From contig FR899615.1 in assembly GCA_000437435.1 (NCBI GenBank), positions 1-29,347 on the forward strand: a stretch of DNA of 29,347 nucleotides, in the 5' to 3' direction. This stretch comes from Clostridium sp. CAG:768 (GTDB lineage Bacteria; Cyanobacteriota; Vampirovibrionia; Gastranaerophilales; Gastranaerophilaceae). Below are positions 25,604-29,347 of this stretch, one piece after another. The notes beneath the pieces were generated by a model. It was given only the letters and a program-made list of their open reading frames with translations. It did no database searches and was not told where the DNA came from. Each line of letters starts with the position of its first letter. Position 1 is the stretch's first letter. Both the position numbers and the translations under genes were made by a program.

Positions 25604-27367
25604 ATGGGATTAGCAGCAGGACAAGCTAGATTATTAACAATTACAGCCAGAAAATCTGACTGTGAATATGAATCTATGCGACTTTCTCATCAAAAAATCG
25701 CATTATCAAGAGAGCTTTCTGACCTTTCAAACGAATATCAAAACTCTTTAGATCAAACTAAATTAGTATACGATTATTATGGAACTGGAGATACTTCAAC
25801 TCCACTATCATATGGTCTATTAATGAGCCCATCAACTTTAAATGACTATTTACCAATAACTGTAACAGATTCATTGGGCAGAGTTACATTAAATAGTAAA
25901 TATGCAGCTGCTGCTCGTGCTGCAGGTATTCCTCAAGAAGGACTTGGCTCATTACCATCAGAAGCTATGCGTAATGCATTTGTACAAGGACTCTATACAA
26001 GTGGTATACTTACTAAAAATACTGCAGAAACAATCTTAGGATTACCTTATAATCAACAAGCAGGTTTCGGTGGTGGAGTAACTACTGCTGTTACAACTAA
26101 GAATGTAACTTTTGATGAATTAGCAGAAGTTTTAAGTAATTATAGCGTTAAACCGACAGATACAACTTTTGATAAAGATACTCCTTTAACTGATTCAGTA
26201 ATAATGTATAATAACACTGATGGAGAATACTATTTTGCTGATAATAGTTCTGAACACGGCTACTACACAAATGGATACACTGAAGCAAGTTCTGGGGATG
26301 TAACTCTTGGTGACATCTTAACAAAAGACTACACATTATTAGCAATTGGTTGGGGCAACAGAACAAGTTCAATTGGTTTTGAAGGTGGCGCAATCAGTGC
26401 TATTTGTAATTCTTCAGCTTGGGATAGCATGTTTGATGCCGTTGACTCTGTGTTAGGACTTGGTGATGCTGAAACAGCAAAAGCCTTAGAATATGCTAGA
26501 ACAATGACTACAGCACTTGTAACTAATAATTGTGATCAAGATAACAGTGGAGGCTGGAAAGGTAGTGGAAATGCAGATGAAGATGACAAATGGCATTTCT
26601 TTAACGATGAAAACCTTTCTAATGCAGGACATTATGAAAGCCATACAAAAGAAGGAGTTGATACAGTAATTAACTGGGCAAATGAAGATGTTAGTACATC
26701 TTCCGATAACCCATACATTGGCTTTGTTGTTCAAGGGAACTCAGACTCTGGACATGATGATAAAAATAACTGTCAATCAGTCGTATCTATAAGTGTAACA
26801 AATATACTCAAAGCTTATTTAACCTATTTCATGGATTATATGAATGGAGTATCTAAAGAAGATGCAAATGGAAACCAAGTATATAGTGTAGGTAAACAAG
26901 AAAGCTCTTCAAAACTTGTAGATGAAACAACTACTTTCATTATAAGAACAGGTTCTGAAGTATCTAGTGACGATTTGGGACAAGCAACATTCTATGATGC
27001 ATTATTTAATCAAATATGTTCTAACGGATGGACAGAAAATAATCAAATAGAAGATAATGAATATCTAAAAGAAATGCTACAAAGTGGCATGTTATATATA
27101 TCAAAAATGAAAGACGATGGATATTATTATCAAGCAAATTATGCCACTGATTCATATATTAAAGAAATATCTGATGAAACAGCTATTGCTCAAGCAGAAG
27201 CTAAATATACAACAGAAAAAGCTAAACTTAATTCAAAAGAAGAAACTCTTGATTTAAAAATGAAAAATCTTGATACTGAAATTTCTTCTCTATCGACTGA
27301 ATATGATACTGTTAAAAATACGATATCGAAAAATATTGAAAAATCATTTAAACGGTATAATGCTTAA
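25604..27367 (+). CDS. Uncharacterised 'MGLAAxQARxL' protein with helical ends
   Basis: A 587-residue protein. The N-terminus (MGLAAGQARLLTITARKSDC) matches a pattern I associate with many uncharacterised Gastranaerophilales proteins; no function is established that I know of. Residues 1-55 form an amphipathic helix with heptads. The middle (about 60-510) is Gly/Ser/Asn/Asp-rich and beta-looking, with aromatic residues and one SGGWKGSGNADEDDKW stretch. The last 65 residues are again a long coiled coil ending in KSFKRYNA. Helical ends around a beta core, without a Sec signal, recall flagellin/hook-associated or type III-exported proteins, but this is analogy only. AAAGG lies 13 bases before the ATG. 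It has its own promoter and a terminator right after the stop. Confidence 0.75.
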   Translation: MGLAAGQARLLTITARKSDCEYESMRLSHQKIALSRELSDLSNEYQNSLDQTKLVYDYYGTGDTSTPLSYGLLMSPSTLNDYLPITVTDSLGRVTLNSKYAAAARAAGIPQEGLGSLPSEAMRNAFVQGLYTSGILTKNTAETILGLPYNQQAGFGGGVTTAVTTKNVTFDELAEVLSNYSVKPTDTTFDKDTPLTDSVIMYNNTDGEYYFADNSSEHGYYTNGYTEASSGDVTLGDILTKDYTLLAIGWGNRTSSIGFEGGAISAICNSSAWDSMFDAVDSVLGLGDAETAKALEYARTMTTALVTNNCDQDNSGGWKGSGNADEDDKWHFFNDENLSNAGHYESHTKEGVDTVINWANEDVSTSSDNPYIGFVVQGNSDSGHDDKNNCQSVVSISVTNILKAYLTYFMDYMNGVSKEDANGNQVYSVGKQESSSKLVDETTTFIIRTGSEVSSDDLGQATFYDALFNQICSNGWTENNQIEDNEYLKEMLQSGMLYISKMKDDGYYYQANYATDSYIKEISDETAIAQAEAKYTTEKAKLNSKEETLDLKMKNLDTEISSLSTEYDTVKNTISKNIEKSFKRYNA

Positions 27368-27397
27368 AAAATCCGATTTTAATAAATCGGATTTTTT
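27366..27397. terminator. Bidirectional intrinsic terminator
   Basis: A perfect 14-bp stem (AAAAAATCCGATTT, 27366-27379; complement 27384-27397) with loop TAAT. It starts at the stop codon of the plus-strand gene and ends ten bases before the convergent acyltransferase stop. Confidence 0.85.
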
Positions 27398-27406
27398 GTA
27401 TATTTA

Positions 27407-28231
27407 TCAAACTCCTGACACTGGAGGTAAATCAATACTTTTCAATCTTTGTTCTATTCTTCGATACCATTTTAAATGCTGTTTAAATAATATCTTATAC
27501 TTAGTTACATCACCTTGTGAAATTTCTTTAAATTGATTATCACAAACTTCTTCTAATGCCTTCTCTAAAGTATGGGTCAAATCTTTTCTATTTAGTTGCA
27601 TATCATTTGTTAATTCTATTCTTTTACCAAATTCAACAACAACTTCAGGTCTATTATCTCTAAAGAAGCAATAATCTACAGCTAAAGGTATCAAATTAAC
27701 TCTACCATATCTTTTCACAGCATTTTGTGCGATATATGCAAGACCAGTTTGGAATTCAATTGGTCTATAATGAGGAGGACGTATTATCCCTTGAGGGAAA
27801 ATACATAACATATTACGAATATCACCTACAACATCAACAGAATATTGTAGAGCCTTCATAGCTGATTGCGGAGATTTTTTATTAACAGAATATGCTCCAC
27901 CTCTCCTTAGCAATGGGAACCTATTCAATTCTTCTACCATTAAGCGAATTTCTTTATGAAAAATTCTATGTGTAATATTATAAAAAACAATACCATCCCA
28001 CCAATTGCAATGAGGTGCAAAAAGAATTGTAGGGATATTTGGATCTCCATTAAAGTAGTTTTCTTCTCCCCTATATCTAAAAGCATAAAAACGATTTTGT
28101 AACATGTTAAAGAAAAACATGCTTGCTACCCATAGCCAAAATTTATTTGTTTTAGCCGGTTTAAATTTCTCCTCCTTATTCCTAAGCTTTGTAGGGGGGA
28201 TGTCAGAATATAATTGTTCCTCAACTACCAT
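27407..28231 (-). CDS. Lysophospholipid / 1-acylglycerol-3-phosphate acyltransferase family
   Basis: A 274-residue PlsC-superfamily acyltransferase. The catalytic HX4D motif is H74-C-N-W-W-D79, motif III is F145-P-Q-G (usual FPEG with Glu replaced by Gln), and motif IV is IPLAVDY (181-187). A hydrophobic, aromatic stretch (about 31-50) would hold it on the cytoplasmic membrane face. HxxWWDG variants with FPQG belong to a subgroup away from housekeeping PlsC, so the acceptor may not be lysophosphatidate; glycerolipid or glycolipid acylation is inference. GGAG lies 12 bases before the ATG. It is separated from the upstream S74 gene by a terminator, so it is probably transcribed alone. Confidence 0.85.
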   Translation of the reverse strand: MVVEEQLYSDIPPTKLRNKEEKFKPAKTNKFWLWVASMFFFNMLQNRFYAFRYRGEENYFNGDPNIPTILFAPHCNWWDGIVFYNITHRIFHKEIRLMVEELNRFPLLRRGGAYSVNKKSPQSAMKALQYSVDVVGDIRNMLCIFPQGIIRPPHYRPIEFQTGLAYIAQNAVKRYGRVNLIPLAVDYCFFRDNRPEVVVEFGKRIELTNDMQLNRKDLTHTLEKALEEVCDNQFKEISQGDVTKYKILFKQHLKWYRRIEQRLKSIDLPPVSGV

Positions 28232-28309
28232 AAATTAATTTTACTCCAGGAATATAAAATATTCAAATATAGAATGGGATAATTTTAAGAAAAATTAACT
28301 ATTAATCAA

Positions 28310-28341
28310 AAAAAGCGAGAAATAAATATTTCTCGCTTTTT
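28310..28341. terminator. Intrinsic terminator after the S74 surface protein gene
   Basis: A perfect 14-bp stem (AAAAAGCGAGAAAT, 28310-28323; complement 28328-28341) with loop AAAT. A T-run follows on the minus strand, 17 bases after the stop of the S74 protein gene. Confidence 0.85.
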
Positions 28342-28357
28342 AAATATGAATCTTAAA

Positions 28358-29347
28358 TTATTTTATTTTAGCTTCTAATTTTTCAATACGTTGTTCTAAC
28401 TCATTAATACGTTTTTCTTGAGCTTGATATTTCAAATCCAATTCTTTTATCGCATTAATCATTGCATAAAACATATCTTCCATTCGAATTGTTAAAAATC
28501 CGTCTGCTCCTTTTCTTACAGCATTTGGAAAGATTTTTTGTAAATCCTGAGCGATTACACCTACATGAGGAGTTTTTGACTTATCTTTTTTATAAGAATA
28601 GTTAAAGACTTTTAATTGTCTAATTTTTTCTAAACCAGATTTATTTTCTAGTCCGATATATTTTAACCTTTTATCACTTGAAATAGTAAACCCACTAAAA
28701 CGTGATGCTGTATCTATAGCATCAGCTCCAGAACCAAAACGTAAGTTATCATCACCACCCTTATAATCATCACCAACTATTACTGCCATATTTTCATTTT
28801 TAAATGGACGAACATATACATAAGAAGAAGATGAACTTGTTCCTAATGCAACAGCTCCTCCAACTATCAATTTACCTGGAATATATACTGTAGAACTAGA
28901 GGAACCTATATAGACAACCTCCTTATTATCAGAAGCATGGTTTGTAGATCCAGATGCTCCAGAAAAAGAACCAATACAAGTTTTATTACTTCCTGATATA
29001 TATTTACAAGCATTATAACCAATTGCTACTGTTTGTTCTCCATTACTTGAAGAGCCTGCTTTAACCCCAATAGCGATTGATTCTGCTGTTGCTATTGCAT
29101 TATAACCAATTGCTATACCTTTAGCTTTAGTTGCATTTGCAGAATAACCTATAGAAATAGAATCAGAAGCATCTGATTTAGCTTCAGAGCCAATTGCAAC
29201 CGAATTTCCATAACTACAATATCCCAGAGAACAATAAGCATTTGTAATTTTAGCATTCTTTCCAATAGCTATAGAACCATTATTATTTTGACTACTTACT
29301 ACTTGAGAACCACTTCCAATTGCAATTGAATCACTTGTAGTTGCTTG
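28358..29347 (-). CDS. Surface protein, YadA-like head repeats plus S74 chaperone, 5' end outside window
   Basis: The frame is open without a stop from the right edge to the TAA at 28358: 329 residues, N-terminus missing. The first part repeats S-[IV]-A-I-G about every 14-30 residues (SIAIGSGS, SIAIGKNA, SVAIGSEA, SISIGYSA, GIAIGYNA, SIAIGVKA, TVAIGYNA), the beta-roll pattern of trimeric autotransporter (YadA/Hia) heads. A Ser-rich link follows. The C-terminal ~110 residues are a Peptidase_S74 intramolecular chaperone: I-S-S-D-K-R-L-K with the likely self-cleavage Ser encoded at 28676-28678, then VGVIAQDLQKIFPNAV and a final trimeric coiled coil. Such domains trimerise tail fibres and then cut themselves off. 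A start at 28870 (TTG) would be internal and is wrong. Whether the missing N-terminus has a prepilin or Sec signal cannot be seen. Adhesin or fibre role is inference. Confidence 0.85.
   Translation of the reverse strand, partial: QATTSDSIAIGSGSQVVSSQNNNGSIAIGKNAKITNAYCSLGYCSYGNSVAIGSEAKSDASDSISIGYSANATKAKGIAIGYNAIATAESIAIGVKAGSSSNGEQTVAIGYNACKYISGSNKTCIGSFSGASGSTNHASDNKEVVYIGSSSSTVYIPGKLIVGGAVALGTSSSSSYVYVRPFKNENMAVIVGDDYKGGDDNLRFGSGADAIDTASRFSGFTISSDKRLKYIGLENKSGLEKIRQLKVFNYSYKKDKSKTPHVGVIAQDLQKIFPNAVRKGADGFLTIRMEDMFYAMINAIKELDLKYQAQEKRINELEQRIEKLEAKIK

Noticed and set aside
28194..28199. C6 run in the acyltransferase gene as a second switch
   Set aside because: Six bases is short for slippage, and the gene is in frame with normal motifs.
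28358..28870. S74 protein starting at 28870
   Set aside because: That codon is TTG inside a frame that stays open and repeat-rich to the right edge; it is an internal Leu.

Overview
The window is AT-rich (roughly 30% G+C by eye) and looks like a gut-type Gastranaerophilales genome (non-photosynthetic 'Melainabacteria', sister to Cyanobacteria). The signs are a prepilin with a GFTLAEVLITLGVIGVVAALTLPSL-type N-terminus, a cyanobacterial/plastid Ycf45-like AAA-R3H ATPase, a protein of the 'MGLAAxQARxLxxTARKSD' class, an S74-tailed surface protein, and fermentative metabolism built on ferredoxin and pyruvate phosphate dikinase. The taxonomic call is inference from protein families, not from a marker gene.

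Layout. 1-523 has no gene; it carries a probable minus-strand promoter and leader pointing out of the window (rRNA-leader-like) and a promoter region for a small secreted coiled-coil protein (524-955). A TPR-rich lytic transglycosylase (1023-3011, minus) is divergent from manC (3163-4551, plus), which supplies GDP-mannose. Next is a prepilin gene (4621-5375) whose leader contains a C10 homopolymer that puts the pilin out of frame; one extra C would restore it, so this is a candidate phase-variable locus caught OFF. Convergent to it lies a tight minus-strand operon: a giant 2586-residue coiled-coil protein (7541-15301), a GlcD-type FAD oxidase (6172-7557, overlapping by 17 nt) and an HExxH metallopeptidase (5367-6155).

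Divergent from the giant gene is a four-gene 2-oxoacid:ferredoxin oxidoreductase operon in the order delta-alpha-beta-gamma (15468-18097). It is followed by a small coiled-coil gene, a PPDK paralogue without the phosphohistidine domain (18449-20794) and a complete ppdK (20882-23560). The ferredoxin oxidoreductase and PPDK fit anaerobic central metabolism at the 2-oxoacid/pyruvate/PEP node.

The last third holds the Ycf45-like AAA-R3H ATPase (minus), a 587-residue uncharacterised protein with helical ends (plus), a PlsC-type acyltransferase (minus), and the C-terminal part of a large surface protein (minus, running off the right edge) with YadA-head-like SIAIG repeats and an S74 intramolecular chaperone. 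Perfect 13-15 bp A/T-flanked hairpins separate most convergent genes and look like bidirectional terminators.

Most notable: the poly-C prepilin switch, the PPDK paralogue without its swivelling domain next to an intact ppdK, and the giant internally repeated coiled-coil protein. No tRNA, complete rRNA, CRISPR array, insertion sequence or prophage was recognised.
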